NCBI RefSeq assembly: GCF_004000845.1
Contig: NZ_BIMA01000042.1
Coordinates: forward strand, 1 to 57,220
Direction: 5' to 3'
From: Paenibacillus koleovorans NBRC 103111
GTDB lineage: Bacteria; Bacillota; Bacilli; Paenibacillales; NBRC-103111
Length of the DNA stretch: 57,220 nucleotides
The notes below the pieces were generated by a model. The model had not been told where the DNA came from and ran no database searches. It was given only the letters and a program-made list of their open reading frames with translations. A program made the position numbers and the translations under genes. Positions within the stretch are counted from its first letter, which is position 1. Each line of letters starts with the position of its first letter. This document shows positions 44,472 through 53,119 of the stretch, piece by piece.

Positions 44472-46082
44472 ATGAGTGCCAACCAAGCAACGCTAGATCC
44501 GAACCGAAATCCGGCTGAATTCCGCATCGGCAGCATCATAGTCCCGCTGCTCGCTATTATCGCCGGCGTGTTCATGGTTATTCTCGACGCGACGGCGATG
44601 AACGTGGCGCTGTCCAGCCTCGTGCACGACTTCGACGCGCCTTTGTCTCGCCTGCAATGGACCGTGACCGGCTACATGCTGGCGCAGGCTTCGGTCATTC
44701 CGCTGTCCGGTTGGCTGTCGGACCGCTTCGGGGCGAAACGCGTATTCCTCGTGTCCGTCGTTCTGTTCACCGTCGGCTCGGCGCTCTGCGCCTTGCCGAA
44801 CAGCGCGGAGTGGCTCATCCTGTTCCGCGTCATCCAGGGGCTGGGCGGCGGCTGCGTGCTGCCGGTCGCCATGGCTTATGTGTATCGCCTCAGCCCGCCG
44901 GAGAAAGTCGGCGTAGTCATGGGCATGATGGGCGTGCCGATCCTGTTCGCTCCGGCGATCGGACCGGTGCTGTCCGGGTGGCTCGTCGAGTTCCACTCGT
45001 GGCGCTGGATATTCCTGATCAACATTCCGATCGGGCTGATCTGTCTGTGGGTCGGCCTGCGCCGCTTGCCGAAGATTGACAAGCAGCGAGTGGCGACGAT
45101 CGATGTGCCGGGCATTATTCTCGGGCCGCTGGCGTTCGCGGCGCTGTCCTACGGCGTGAGCGAAGGCGCGCACGGCTGGTCCTCGGCGAAGACGCTGACC
45201 GGCTTGATCGTCGGCGGCATCGCCTTGATCTTGTTCATCTTCGTCGAGCTGCGGTCGAAGACGCCGCTGCTCGAGCTGCGCGTGTTCCGCTCGCTGGACT
45301 TCTCGGCCGGCATCATCGTACAGTGGATTGCGCAGTTCGCGCTGTACGGCGCGTTGTTCCTGATGCCGCAGTTCCTGCAGCAGGCGCGGGGCTTCGAGCC
45401 GTTCGATACGGGCTTGACGCTGCTGCCGCAGGCGCTCGCCTCGGGGCTCATGATGCCGATCGCCGGCATGCTGTTCGACAAGATCGGCGTGCGCTGGCTC
45501 GTCGTGGCCGGGCTCGGCCTTGTGTCGGGCGCGCTGTACCAGTACTCGCATGTCGACCTGACGACGCAGCGAGTGGACTTGATTCTGCCGCTGCTCATGT
45601 GCGGCGCGGGGATGGGCATGATGATGATGCCGATGAACTCGCATCTGATCAGCAAGGCGCCGCGCGACCTCGTGAGTCGCGTCACGTCGCTCACCAACGC
45701 GATGCAGCAGGTGATCAGCTCGCTGGCGGTCGCGACGCTCGTCACGATCTTGACGTCGCGGACGGCGACCAAGCTGACCGAGTTGCAATCGGCAGCAGGC
45801 GGTGCGGGGGCGGCGGCAGGTGGCGGTGCCAGCTCTGCAGGCTCTGCGGGTGCAGGTGCCGCGGCGGGAGCCGCAAAAGGCACAGCCGCAACGCCCGAGG
45901 CGCAGGCCGCGTTCATGGAGGCGATGGTGCATGGCTTCCGCGAGACGTTCCATGTCATGATCTTCATCGCCATCGCCGGAGCGCTGCTCGGCCTCGTTCT
46001 GCGGCGCGGCAAGAAGCCTGGCGCCCAAGAGGCGCGCGACGGCAAGGGCAAAGGCGAGGAAGCCGTCCTGATGCACGGTTAG
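44472..46082 (+). CDS. DHA2-family (14-TM) MFS drug efflux transporter
   Basis: A 536-residue member of the EmrB/QacA group. ATG 44472 follows AAGGAGACG and lies 19 bases after the ABC gene stop, so it belongs to the same operon. Motif D1 (DATAMNVALSSLVHDF) in helix 1, motif A (GWLSDRFGAKRVFLVS) between helices 2 and 3, and the antiporter motif C form (GMMGVPILFAPAIGPVLSGWL) in helix 5 are all present. Proton-driven export of drugs or other amphiphiles is expected. Between the last two helices is an Ala/Gly-rich loop of about 45 residues (GGAGAAAGGGASSAGSAG) not typical of the family and encoded by simple repeats. A strong terminator follows. Confidence 0.93.
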   Translation: MSANQATLDPNRNPAEFRIGSIIVPLLAIIAGVFMVILDATAMNVALSSLVHDFDAPLSRLQWTVTGYMLAQASVIPLSGWLSDRFGAKRVFLVSVVLFTVGSALCALPNSAEWLILFRVIQGLGGGCVLPVAMAYVYRLSPPEKVGVVMGMMGVPILFAPAIGPVLSGWLVEFHSWRWIFLINIPIGLICLWVGLRRLPKIDKQRVATIDVPGIILGPLAFAALSYGVSEGAHGWSSAKTLTGLIVGGIALILFIFVELRSKTPLLELRVFRSLDFSAGIIVQWIAQFALYGALFLMPQFLQQARGFEPFDTGLTLLPQALASGLMMPIAGMLFDKIGVRWLVVAGLGLVSGALYQYSHVDLTTQRVDLILPLLMCGAGMGMMMMPMNSHLISKAPRDLVSRVTSLTNAMQQVISSLAVATLVTILTSRTATKLTELQSAAGGAGAAAGGGASSAGSAGAGAAAGAAKGTAATPEAQAAFMEAMVHGFRETFHVMIFIAIAGALLGLVLRRGKKPGAQEARDGKGKGEEAVLMHG

Positions 46083-46096
46083 TTTCTGGCACAACG

Positions 46097-46145
46097 AAAG
46101 GCCGTTCCCTGATCGCTTACTGAGCGATAGAGGGAACGGCCTTTT
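46097..46145 (+). terminator. Strong Rho-independent terminator
   Basis: AAAGGCCGTTCCCT pairs with AGGGAACGGCCTTTT around a 20-base loop that itself contains GATCGCT/AGCGAT arms. It closes the export operon. Confidence 0.93.
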
Positions 46146-46159
46146 CGATTGCGCTGCGA

Positions 46160-46352
46160 TATAATAAGGTGATGCCATAACGCTATTTTGCCTAACTCGG
46201 CATTCCGGAGAGAAATAAGATGATGCCATAATGCTATTCGCCCCGAAATGCCCCGTAGGGAGCGGCTAGACCCGAAATAAGGTGATGCCATAACGCTATT
46301 TTGCTCGGAATCGGAGTGTGGAGCGAAATAAGGTGATTTCATAACGTTATTC
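46160..46352. repeat. Intergenic repeat, family A, four-unit array
   Basis: Units start AATAAGGTGATGCCATAACG or close variants at about 46163, 46214, 46276 and 46327 and end CTATTTTGC. Spacing is 51, 62 and 51 bases, with unrelated sequence between. Each unit is an imperfect palindrome centred on ATGCCAT with AATA/TATT ends. Copies occur at 1722, 13930 and 27155. Confidence 0.85.
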
Positions 46353-46385
46353 TGCTAAGCCACCGCAACCTGAGACTAACCGTCG

Positions 46386-47627
46386 CTACTTGCCGCCCGC
46401 ACTCGCGCCGACTTCCTTGCCGGCCGCACCGGCTGCGCCAGCCCCCCGCTGCGCCGCGGACGCCCGCGCCTCCGCCCCAGCTGGCGCGCAGAACGCGCTC
46501 ATCGCGCGGTCGAACCGTTCCGCCAACTGCGCGTAGCGGAACTGCGAACGCGCCCGCTCGTAGCCGGCGCTCGCCAGCTCCTCGCGCAGCGCTTCATCGC
46601 GCGCGAGCCGCACGACGGCGTCTGCGATAGCCGTCGGCGATTGCGGGTCGACGAGCACGCCCGTCTCCCCGTCGAGCACGGCTTCGCCCACTCCGCCGGA
46701 CTTCCCGGCAATGACCGGGATCCCCGTCATCGCCGCCTCCAAGTACACGATGCCGAACCCTTCGGCATCGCCCTGCTCGAGCTCCCGCGACACCATCAGG
46801 AACTGGTCGCATGTATTGTAGAAGGCGTTCATCGCCGCCAAATCCTTCACATAACCGGTGAACACGACCTGCTCGGCGACACCGCGGTCGCGGGCAAGCT
46901 GCTCGAGCCGCTTGCGCTCGGGCCCGTCCCCCGCGATCACATACACCGCGTTCGGGATCGCCTCCAGGATGGCCGGCATCGACTCGATCACCTTGTCGTG
47001 GCCTTTGCGCCGAACGAGCCGCCCGACCGTGAGCAGCTTGTATTTACCGGCAAGGCCGTACTCGTCGATCAGCGTCTGGCTCGGCTGCTGCTTCTCGTAC
47101 ACGTCCTCAACGCCAGGGTACACAAGCTGAATCCGAGCCGGGTTAACCCCATAGTCGAGGACGAGCGCCTTCGTGAACTCGCTGTTTGTCAGCACGCCGT
47201 CGGCCTTTTGCAATATAAGCGAAACGAGCTTGTTCAGCCCCCAGATTTTACGGAATTGCAGCATATCCATGCCGTGCGTAGAGATGGCGTACTTGCAGCC
47301 CTTCCATTTTTTCAAGATCAACCCGATAATGCCGATCAGGATATAGCCATATAGCGTCACATCCGCCTTCTCTTCCCGCACCGTGCGCTTCACCATCCGG
47401 AACAGGCGCGGCCAACTGCTCAAGTGAACGGTCTCCTGCTGAAGAAAATCGCCCCGTACGGTCTGATAGGGCTGCTCGGCGTCGAATGCGGCGTCACCTG
47501 GGTAATGAGGGGCTACAACGGTCATTTTATGCTTAGAGTATTTGCTTAAATTGTAGTAGTATTTCTGCATGCCCCCGACACCGGGAGGGAAGACGCCCGC
47601 AACGAGAACGACACTTTTACGCTTCAT
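46386..47627 (-). CDS. Glycosyltransferase family 4 protein
   Basis: A 413-residue GT-B enzyme starting at ATG 47627. The N-terminal domain has the FPPGVGGMQKYYYNLSKY loop of GT4 acceptor-binding folds; the C-terminal domain has LLTVGRLVRRKGHDKVIES, then the EGFGIVYLEAAMTGIPVIAG nucleotide-sugar site with the E-x7-E pair. It should transfer a sugar, with retention, from a nucleotide donor onto a lipid, glycan or polymer at the cytoplasmic face. The last 25 residues are Ala/Gly-rich and likely disordered. Its start lies in the end of the upstream membrane protein gene (11-base overlap), so the two are a coupled pair, plausibly making and handling an envelope glycoconjugate. Confidence 0.92.
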   Translation of the reverse strand: MKRKSVVLVAGVFPPGVGGMQKYYYNLSKYSKHKMTVVAPHYPGDAAFDAEQPYQTVRGDFLQQETVHLSSWPRLFRMVKRTVREEKADVTLYGYILIGIIGLILKKWKGCKYAISTHGMDMLQFRKIWGLNKLVSLILQKADGVLTNSEFTKALVLDYGVNPARIQLVYPGVEDVYEKQQPSQTLIDEYGLAGKYKLLTVGRLVRRKGHDKVIESMPAILEAIPNAVYVIAGDGPERKRLEQLARDRGVAEQVVFTGYVKDLAAMNAFYNTCDQFLMVSRELEQGDAEGFGIVYLEAAMTGIPVIAGKSGGVGEAVLDGETGVLVDPQSPTAIADAVVRLARDEALREELASAGYERARSQFRYAQLAERFDRAMSAFCAPAGAEARASAAQRGAGAAGAAGKEVGASAGGK

Positions 47628-48564
47628 AGACCTTCATCCTCTTTCTCGTAAAATGGACGGCTTGCATGACGGCAAAGAACAGAGCCTCGCTCAGAATATT
47701 CCAAATGCGCGAGATGATCGATATATGCAGCGCGGTGGCGGCATCCATGTGAAAGGATAGGAAATAGACGAGAAATCCTTCCCGGATCCCCAGTCCGCCT
47801 GGAAGCGGGCTCAGCAGACCGAGCAGCCATGCACAAGCGAATGTGCCCGCAGCGTACATCAGGCCGACCGACGGGACATCGAAGCTGCGGATCAGCAGCC
47901 AGAAGGCGACCCCCATGACCATATGGCTGAGCAAGTAATAGCCGAGGTACAAGAAAAAGCTTTTGCGTGTCATCAGCTTGGCCGGGGCGGAAAAATTCTT
48001 GATTTTGAATTTGCGGATGAACCAGCCGGCCCCTCGAGCGATGCCCTTCGACACTTGAGGGTAGAACCCGTAAACAAGCCCCATGGCGATCACAAATAAG
48101 ACAAGCCCATACCAAGGGAGCACCTTCAGTATCAGCAGCAAGATCAATGAATAGATCGCCGCGGCTAGAATGAGCAGGACATGCTCGTAGAAAATAGCGG
48201 ACAGCTGCGGAGCCATCCCGACGCCTTCCCGGCTTGCCATAACGATGCGCCCGGCGTAGTTCCAGAACCCGCCTGGAATGTATTTGCCGAATTGCGAGCG
48301 GTTATAAATGTATAGCCCCTTGAACATCGAAAGCTGGCGCCCTCCGTCGTTCAAGATCGCGAGCCAGATGGCGGACTGGAACATGAGGAAGCATGTGAAC
48401 AGCGCGAGCGACGTATAGAACACGGGACCGGTATGGAGCAAATACCGCCAAATCTCGCCCGGCTTCATATCGACGCTGCGGACGATGAAGAATACGAGGA
48501 CTGCCGCCAACAGAACCTTAAGACATGTGGAAATGACTTTTTTCCAAGACAATCCCGGTTTCAC
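47617..48564 (-). CDS. YbhN/AglD (MprF flippase-like) membrane protein
   Basis: A 315-residue integral membrane protein with eight or so helices, of the lysylphosphatidylglycerol-synthase transmembrane family (UPF0104). Signatures: YIYNRSQFGKYIPGGFWNYAGR near 90, and LLGLLSPLPGGLGIREGFLV near 250. Such proteins are flippase-like, and members next to glycosyltransferases are thought to move or shield lipid-linked sugars. GTG 48564 is the best start, though the AAGG upstream is weak. It overlaps the glycosyltransferase gene by 11 bases, which supports joint action on one lipid-linked product. It lacks the catalytic aminoacyl-transferase half of MprF, so no lysylation of lipids is implied. Confidence 0.85.
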   Translation of the reverse strand: MKPGLSWKKVISTCLKVLLAAVLVFFIVRSVDMKPGEIWRYLLHTGPVFYTSLALFTCFLMFQSAIWLAILNDGGRQLSMFKGLYIYNRSQFGKYIPGGFWNYAGRIVMASREGVGMAPQLSAIFYEHVLLILAAAIYSLILLLILKVLPWYGLVLFVIAMGLVYGFYPQVSKGIARGAGWFIRKFKIKNFSAPAKLMTRKSFFLYLGYYLLSHMVMGVAFWLLIRSFDVPSVGLMYAAGTFACAWLLGLLSPLPGGLGIREGFLVYFLSFHMDAATALHISIISRIWNILSEALFFAVMQAVHFTRKRMKVYEA

Positions 48565-48674
48565 CTGCCTATGTCATCCTTACTATTATATCGCTACCGC
48601 CAGGACGTAACCATCCGTTTACAGTAACTACAGAAAATAAACCCTGGTCAAGTCTTCCAGCTTCAGCAAAAGTG

Positions 48675-48710
48675 AAGGACCTCGCAAGCTTGGAGTTGCT
48701 TGAGGTCCTT
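48675..48710 (-). terminator. Rho-independent terminator
   Basis: AAGGACCTC and GAGGTCCTT arms with an inner CAAGC/GCTTG pair, lying beyond the stop of the minus-strand LTA synthase gene. A T-rich tract follows on the minus strand. Confidence 0.78.
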
Positions 48711-48722
48711 CTCCGTAAAATG

Positions 48723-50594
48723 CTATTCCTTCTGCACCCGATCCGGCAGCTGTAGCACGTAGCTGTCCGACAAGTTGAGCAGCTTGAGAGCTCGGGCGAA
48801 ATCCTCTTCCGTCGCTACTTCGCCGTTCTCGTTCAGCAACGGGAACTGGGTGCCGTCCTGGAAGCCGCTGCCCGACAGGAACAGCGAGCTGTCGCTCAGG
48901 AACGAGCCGGACGGCAAGTAGTAGCGCTGCGGGATCAGATTGCTCGTGTTGTTCAGCAAATCCTGCCCGAAATGCAGGTAGTAGTCCAGCGAAATCCCCA
49001 GCAGGTTGGCGATTGTCGGCATCGTGTCGACTTGGCCGCCGATCTGCGGGAATGTCTTCGGCTCCGTCACGCCAGGTGCGGCGATAATCAGAGGCACATT
49101 GATCATGTCCTTGTAATTGTACTCATGGCCAAAAATCTCAAGCATCAGCTTCTTCTCTTCGTGATCGAGCTGGTTCATCGGGACGCCGCGGTGATCGCCG
49201 TACAGCACGATCAGGCTGTTGTCCCACAGCCCTTTCTCTTTCAAGTCGTCGATAAATTTGCCTAGCGCGTAGTCGGCGTAGTTCTGCGAACGGAGATAGT
49301 CGCCTACGATGTTGTCCTGGTATTTCTCCGGCATCTGCATCCGGTTCTTCTCCGGTGGCAGATCGAACGGATGATGGGCCGACATCGAGATGAGCTGTGC
49401 GTAGAACGGTTTCCCATCTCGGCGCTGCTCAATCTTCTTCAGCTCCTCTACCGTCTTGTCGTAGAGAATCTCGTCGGAGGAACCGAAGGCAATCGCGTCA
49501 TCGGCACCGAAGAACGCCTGATCGTAATAGCGCTGGAAGCCGAGCGCCGAGTACAATTCGCCGCGATTCCAGAATTCCACGACATTCGTATGGAATGTCT
49601 GCGTAGAGTAGCCTTGGTTCTCCAGCAGTCTCGGCAAGCTTGGCAGCACTTTGTCGGCGTATTCCTGGGATGCCGGGCCTCTTGGCGGGATATAGTAAGA
49701 CGTGTTCGTAATAAACTCCGCATCGGACGTATTCCCTTGCCCTACTTGCTGATAGAAGTTCGGAAAATAGAAGTGGTTCCTGACCAGACGGTTCAGGTTG
49801 GGCGTTACTTCCTTGCCTCCGACCTTATAGTCGATCAGGAAGCTCTGGAACGATTCCATCTGGATGATGATCAAGTTACGACCCTTCGCCGCTCCCCAGT
49901 AAGCCGGAGATTCCGATGCGGGCTGCAGCTTTTTGAGCTCGTTGATCCGCGATTGAGTCAGCTCCGAAGGATCGGCCAGCTCGATTTCGTCCTTTTTGAA
50001 CAAAGTATAAAACTCGTAATTCAGAATGCCCATCTGCTCGGCCTTCACATGCTCGTTCAGGCTGGCCCGGTTCGGCAAGACATCCAGCAGCGCCAGCAGC
50101 ACGGAAGCTGTGAACATAATCGCCACCGCTTTTTTGGAGATGCGGACCGAACTGATCGAATTCCAGACCATCTTGGTTTTTTTCCGGAACATGAGAATGC
50201 CGAAAACCACAATATCCATGAAAATCGGCAAATAATACGGGTCGACCAGCTTAAGGACGCTTTTCTTCACAGCGGTCACTTGGTTGACTTGTTTGAGAGA
50301 ATGATAGGTTGCGATGACGCCATAATATTTGTAATACATAATAATAGAGAAGAAGAGTAACGTAAAAAACAGATTGACCCACAAATAGACCGCCAGCTTG
50401 CGCTTGGACGAAAACCATTCGATCAAGCAGAATACAATCCAGATTACCGGAAGCTCCTTGAGTAAGGTTGACCACGATGGGCCGTTATCGAACAGGATAG
50501 TCCAGGCCACATAGCTTTTGAGCAGCAACAGCACGGAGAAAAACACAAACAGCCGGGCCCGCAGCAAACGGTCGGAAGAGAACCATGATTTCAT
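48723..50594 (-). CDS. LTA synthase (LtaS) family sulfatase-fold protein
   Basis: A 623-residue membrane enzyme starting at ATG 50594 behind AAGGAAGGCG. Five helices (about 12-180) precede an extracellular alkaline-phosphatase/sulfatase domain. Catalytic motifs are complete: IIIQMESFQSF (metal Glu), GNTSDAEF with nucleophile Thr near 289, and VLYGDHRG with the Asp-His metal pair; SMSAHHPF supplies another His. Family members transfer glycerol phosphate from phosphatidylglycerol to build lipoteichoic acid, or prime it (YvgJ type). Which of these this one is cannot be told by eye. It stands near a glycosyltransferase and flippase-like pair on the same strand, but has its own terminator. Confidence 0.9.
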   Translation of the reverse strand: MKSWFSSDRLLRARLFVFFSVLLLLKSYVAWTILFDNGPSWSTLLKELPVIWIVFCLIEWFSSKRKLAVYLWVNLFFTLLFFSIIMYYKYYGVIATYHSLKQVNQVTAVKKSVLKLVDPYYLPIFMDIVVFGILMFRKKTKMVWNSISSVRISKKAVAIMFTASVLLALLDVLPNRASLNEHVKAEQMGILNYEFYTLFKKDEIELADPSELTQSRINELKKLQPASESPAYWGAAKGRNLIIIQMESFQSFLIDYKVGGKEVTPNLNRLVRNHFYFPNFYQQVGQGNTSDAEFITNTSYYIPPRGPASQEYADKVLPSLPRLLENQGYSTQTFHTNVVEFWNRGELYSALGFQRYYDQAFFGADDAIAFGSSDEILYDKTVEELKKIEQRRDGKPFYAQLISMSAHHPFDLPPEKNRMQMPEKYQDNIVGDYLRSQNYADYALGKFIDDLKEKGLWDNSLIVLYGDHRGVPMNQLDHEEKKLMLEIFGHEYNYKDMINVPLIIAAPGVTEPKTFPQIGGQVDTMPTIANLLGISLDYYLHFGQDLLNNTSNLIPQRYYLPSGSFLSDSSLFLSGSGFQDGTQFPLLNENGEVATEEDFARALKLLNLSDSYVLQLPDRVQKE

Positions 50595-50736
50595 ATTTAG
50601 GACGCCTTCCTTACTAAGTGGTTTAGCTATTAAAGTATTAAGATTTTATGTTTATTATGCTCCTAATAGGCCGTCCATGTCAAAAGGAGTACCCTGCCAT
50701 TCTGGAGGGGCTCGGCGGAAAAGCTTGTCGCATCAA

Positions 50737-50790
50737 GGGTTGTCTCGAAAAAAGGAACTGTAAGCGTGTAAAAATTCCTAAAGACAACCT
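50737..50790. repeat. Inverted repeat, possible IS or MITE remnant
   Basis: GGGTTGTCT (50737-50745) and AGACAACCT (50782-50790), with inner GGAA/TTCC, in the 330-base gap upstream of the permease gene. The arms look like short transposon ends but no transposase is near. Nothing else is recognised in 50595-50924. Confidence 0.4.
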
Positions 50791-50924
50791 AGCATTCGCC
50801 CGATAAATGGTATGAAAACGGTTCAAAAGACGCTAGATTGGGCCGGAATAACGGACTAGTAGAGTGGATGGAGGGAGCAGGTGTATGAGAGAGGGGCAAG
50901 CTACATACACTGGGCACATACGAA

Positions 50925-52724
50925 ATGTTGAAACGGAAAGGTTCGGGGGCCAGCTTGAATAGAGTCGAGAAATCCGTGTGGATGCAAGAAGGGCTCGGCG
51001 CCGTCCAATGGATGGTGTTCCTGCTCGCCAACTCGATCGCCGTGCCGATCGTCTTGAGCGGGATGCTGCATTCGACCGTCGAGGAGACGGTGGGGCTAAT
51101 GCAGCGGACGCTGCTCGTGGTGGGCGTCACCACCTTCCTGCAGGTGCGGTTCGGGCATCGGCTGCCGATCGCCGACGGGCCGGCCGGTATTTGGACGGCA
51201 GTCGTGTTCCTGGTGGTGGAGACGACGGTCAGGCAAGGCGCCGCAGCGGGTGAAGCTTTGCGGCTGTTCGAAGGCGGGATGCTGACCGCCGGGCTTGTGC
51301 TTCTGGGGTTGAACGTAACGGGGCTGATCCGGCGCATGCTCGCTTTGTTCAGCTCGGCGGTGACCGGCACGTATATGCTGCTGCTTGGCGTTCAATTGAG
51401 CAGCATCTTCCTCAAAGGAATGCTGGGGGTCAGCGCGGCATCGCCAGGGATTGATGTGTCGGCGTCCGGCGTCTCGATCGGCGTGTTCGCGGTGATCCTC
51501 GTGCTCTCGATGCGGGGAGCGAGCTGGCTGCGCGGCTACTCGGTTATTGTGGGCATCGCCGTTGGCTGGGTCGCTTATACGCTTCTGGCCGGCTCAGGCA
51601 GGGCGGAAGGCGGCGGAGGCATCGGCGCGGACGCTGTGGCAATGGCGGAGTTGCCGCTATTCGAGCTACCGCAGCTGTTCGCTTGGGGATGGCCGGCGTG
51701 GAACGCGGGCATGACAGCGACCGCCGTACTGATCGCGTTCGTGCTCGTCTCGAACACGATCGCCTCTGCGGCTGCCGTCGGCCGGCTGGTCGATGAGCTG
51801 GAGCCTGGCGGCTCAGAGGTGGGTAGAGGCGATGGTACGAGTGATGGCGTGAAGGCCGGTGCGGGAACCGATGCAGGTGCAGGAGTTGGCAGAGGCGATG
51901 GTGCGAGGGCTGGAGCCGGAAGTGCAGGTGCAGAAGTTGACGGAGACGGGGCTGGAGCCGGAAGTGCAGGTGCAGGAGCTGTCGGAGACGCTAGTGCGAG
52001 GGCTGGAGCCGTTGGTACAGGTGCAGGAGTTGGTGGAGGCGATGGTGCGAGGGCTGGAGCCGGAAGTGCAGGTGCAGAAGTTGACGGAGACGTTAGTACG
52101 AGGGCTGGAGCCGGTGGTGCCGATGCAGGTGCAGGGGCTGAAGCCGGTTTGGGTGCAAGTGCAGGCGTGAGCGCGGGAGCTGTCGGAGGTACTGGTGCGA
52201 GAGCTGGTGTTAGTGCCTTGCCGCTTGGCGAGCGGCTCGTGGCCCGCAGCATCCTGGCAAGCGGCGTGAACCAGTGGATCTCGGCGCTTTTCTCTACGAC
52301 GGGCATGGTGTCGATGGCATCGACGGCAGGTTTCGTCCGGCTGACGCGTGCCGCCGCGCTGCGCCCGCTGCTCGTCGCGTGCGTCCTGCTGGCGCTGCTC
52401 GCTTGCTTCCCGCTCTGGACCGGGTACCTCGGCGCCATCCCGGGCCCGGTCGCCAGCGCAGCCATTATGGCCACGCTCATCCAACTGCTCGGCGTGGGTC
52501 TGCAATCCATCGCCGCCGAGTCGTTCGACCAGCGTCGAGTGACGATCATAGGCGTGTCGCTGCTGTTTGGCGGCGGACTAATGTTCTTGCCGGCGGAGAG
52601 TCTGCAGGCGCTACCGAGCAACCTGCAATACGTGCTCGGCAATGGCCTGATCGTCGGCACCGCACTGTGTGCGGTGCTGGAGCGTGTTTGGCGCTTGCGG
52701 CGGGAAGGGGATCGAGGCGCTTGA
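50925..52724 (+). CDS. NCS2 (uracil/xanthine) permease family protein with repeat insertion
   Basis: A 599-residue transporter of the nucleobase-cation symporter 2 fold. The first half has VQWMVFLLANSIAVPIVL, FGHRLPIADGPAGIWTAVVF (the substrate-site loop) and a run of helices; the second half (from about 425) has LASGVNQWISALFSTTGMVSM, the usual discontinuous helix 10 region. About 130 residues (296-425) of Gly/Ala/Asp-rich sequence, coded by 51-bp repeats, are inserted between helices and are foreign to the family. The substrate, probably a purine or pyrimidine, is not determinable. No clear ribosome site precedes ATG 50925; TTG 50955 behind GGGGGCC is an alternative. Confidence 0.78.
   Translation: MLKRKGSGASLNRVEKSVWMQEGLGAVQWMVFLLANSIAVPIVLSGMLHSTVEETVGLMQRTLLVVGVTTFLQVRFGHRLPIADGPAGIWTAVVFLVVETTVRQGAAAGEALRLFEGGMLTAGLVLLGLNVTGLIRRMLALFSSAVTGTYMLLLGVQLSSIFLKGMLGVSAASPGIDVSASGVSIGVFAVILVLSMRGASWLRGYSVIVGIAVGWVAYTLLAGSGRAEGGGGIGADAVAMAELPLFELPQLFAWGWPAWNAGMTATAVLIAFVLVSNTIASAAAVGRLVDELEPGGSEVGRGDGTSDGVKAGAGTDAGAGVGRGDGARAGAGSAGAEVDGDGAGAGSAGAGAVGDASARAGAVGTGAGVGGGDGARAGAGSAGAEVDGDVSTRAGAGGADAGAGAEAGLGASAGVSAGAVGGTGARAGVSALPLGERLVARSILASGVNQWISALFSTTGMVSMASTAGFVRLTRAAALRPLLVACVLLALLACFPLWTGYLGAIPGPVASAAIMATLIQLLGVGLQSIAAESFDQRRVTIIGVSLLFGGGLMFLPAESLQALPSNLQYVLGNGLIVGTALCAVLERVWRLRREGDRGA
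51870..52175 (+). repeat. 51-bp minisatellite inside the permease gene
   Basis: About five to six units of 51 bp (17 codons), one shortened by nine bases, giving repeats like GVGGGDGARAGAGSAGA in the permease frame. The next frame reads VQVQELVEAMVRGLEPE per unit. Every length change keeps the reading frame. Confidence 0.85.
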
Positions 52725-52740
52725 GGCTGGCTTGTTTGTT

Positions 52741-52960
52741 GTAGTCCGAATTTTTTTCCGGACTACAGAGGTGGGGCATGGGCGGATATCCGCTGCAGTC
52801 CGATTTTGCCGATTTTGCCCACTTGGCGAGGTGGTTTCGCAAGGTGGGCTCGAAAAGTGGCGCTGCAATTGTGTGAAATCGGACTGCAGCGTCTTTCGAG
52901 GTAGTGCTGGCTCCTGTAGGTGGGGTGGGAAAAGTCCAACTGCGGGGAGGTTGGTTATTG
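52741..52960. repeat. Intergenic repeat, family D, nested palindromes
   Basis: GTAGTCCG and CGGACTAC form a hairpin at 52741-52767. GCTGCAGTCCGATTT (52792-52806) and AAATCGGACTGCAGC (52876-52890) are a perfect 15-bp inverted pair. AAAAGTCCAACTGCGG near 52938 is a further half-unit. The AGTCCGA core matches the elements at 17010-17156. Confidence 0.75.
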
Positions 52961-53119
52961 AAGCTGGTACCCAGCAGCAGGTTTGATTTGACTGGGCTAG
53001 ATGCAGCAACCCTTGTCAACTCAGCAGCCGCAGCAACCTGGCAACACAAACAATCCGAGCTACCTGAGAACCAGAACAATCGAAGTAACCCGAACAACCG
53101 AAGTAACTAGAGCTCAGCC

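Noticed and set aside
44493-46229. Open frame of 578 codons on the minus strand
   Set aside because: Antisense to the well-supported MFS gene; Arg/Gln/His-rich with no recognisable domain, and it runs through the export-operon terminator.
51859-52170. Amphipathic VQVQEL-type repeat frame starting with ATG
   Set aside because: It is the next frame of the minisatellite within the permease gene. The permease frame continues into clear NCS2 helices on both sides, so that frame is the real one.
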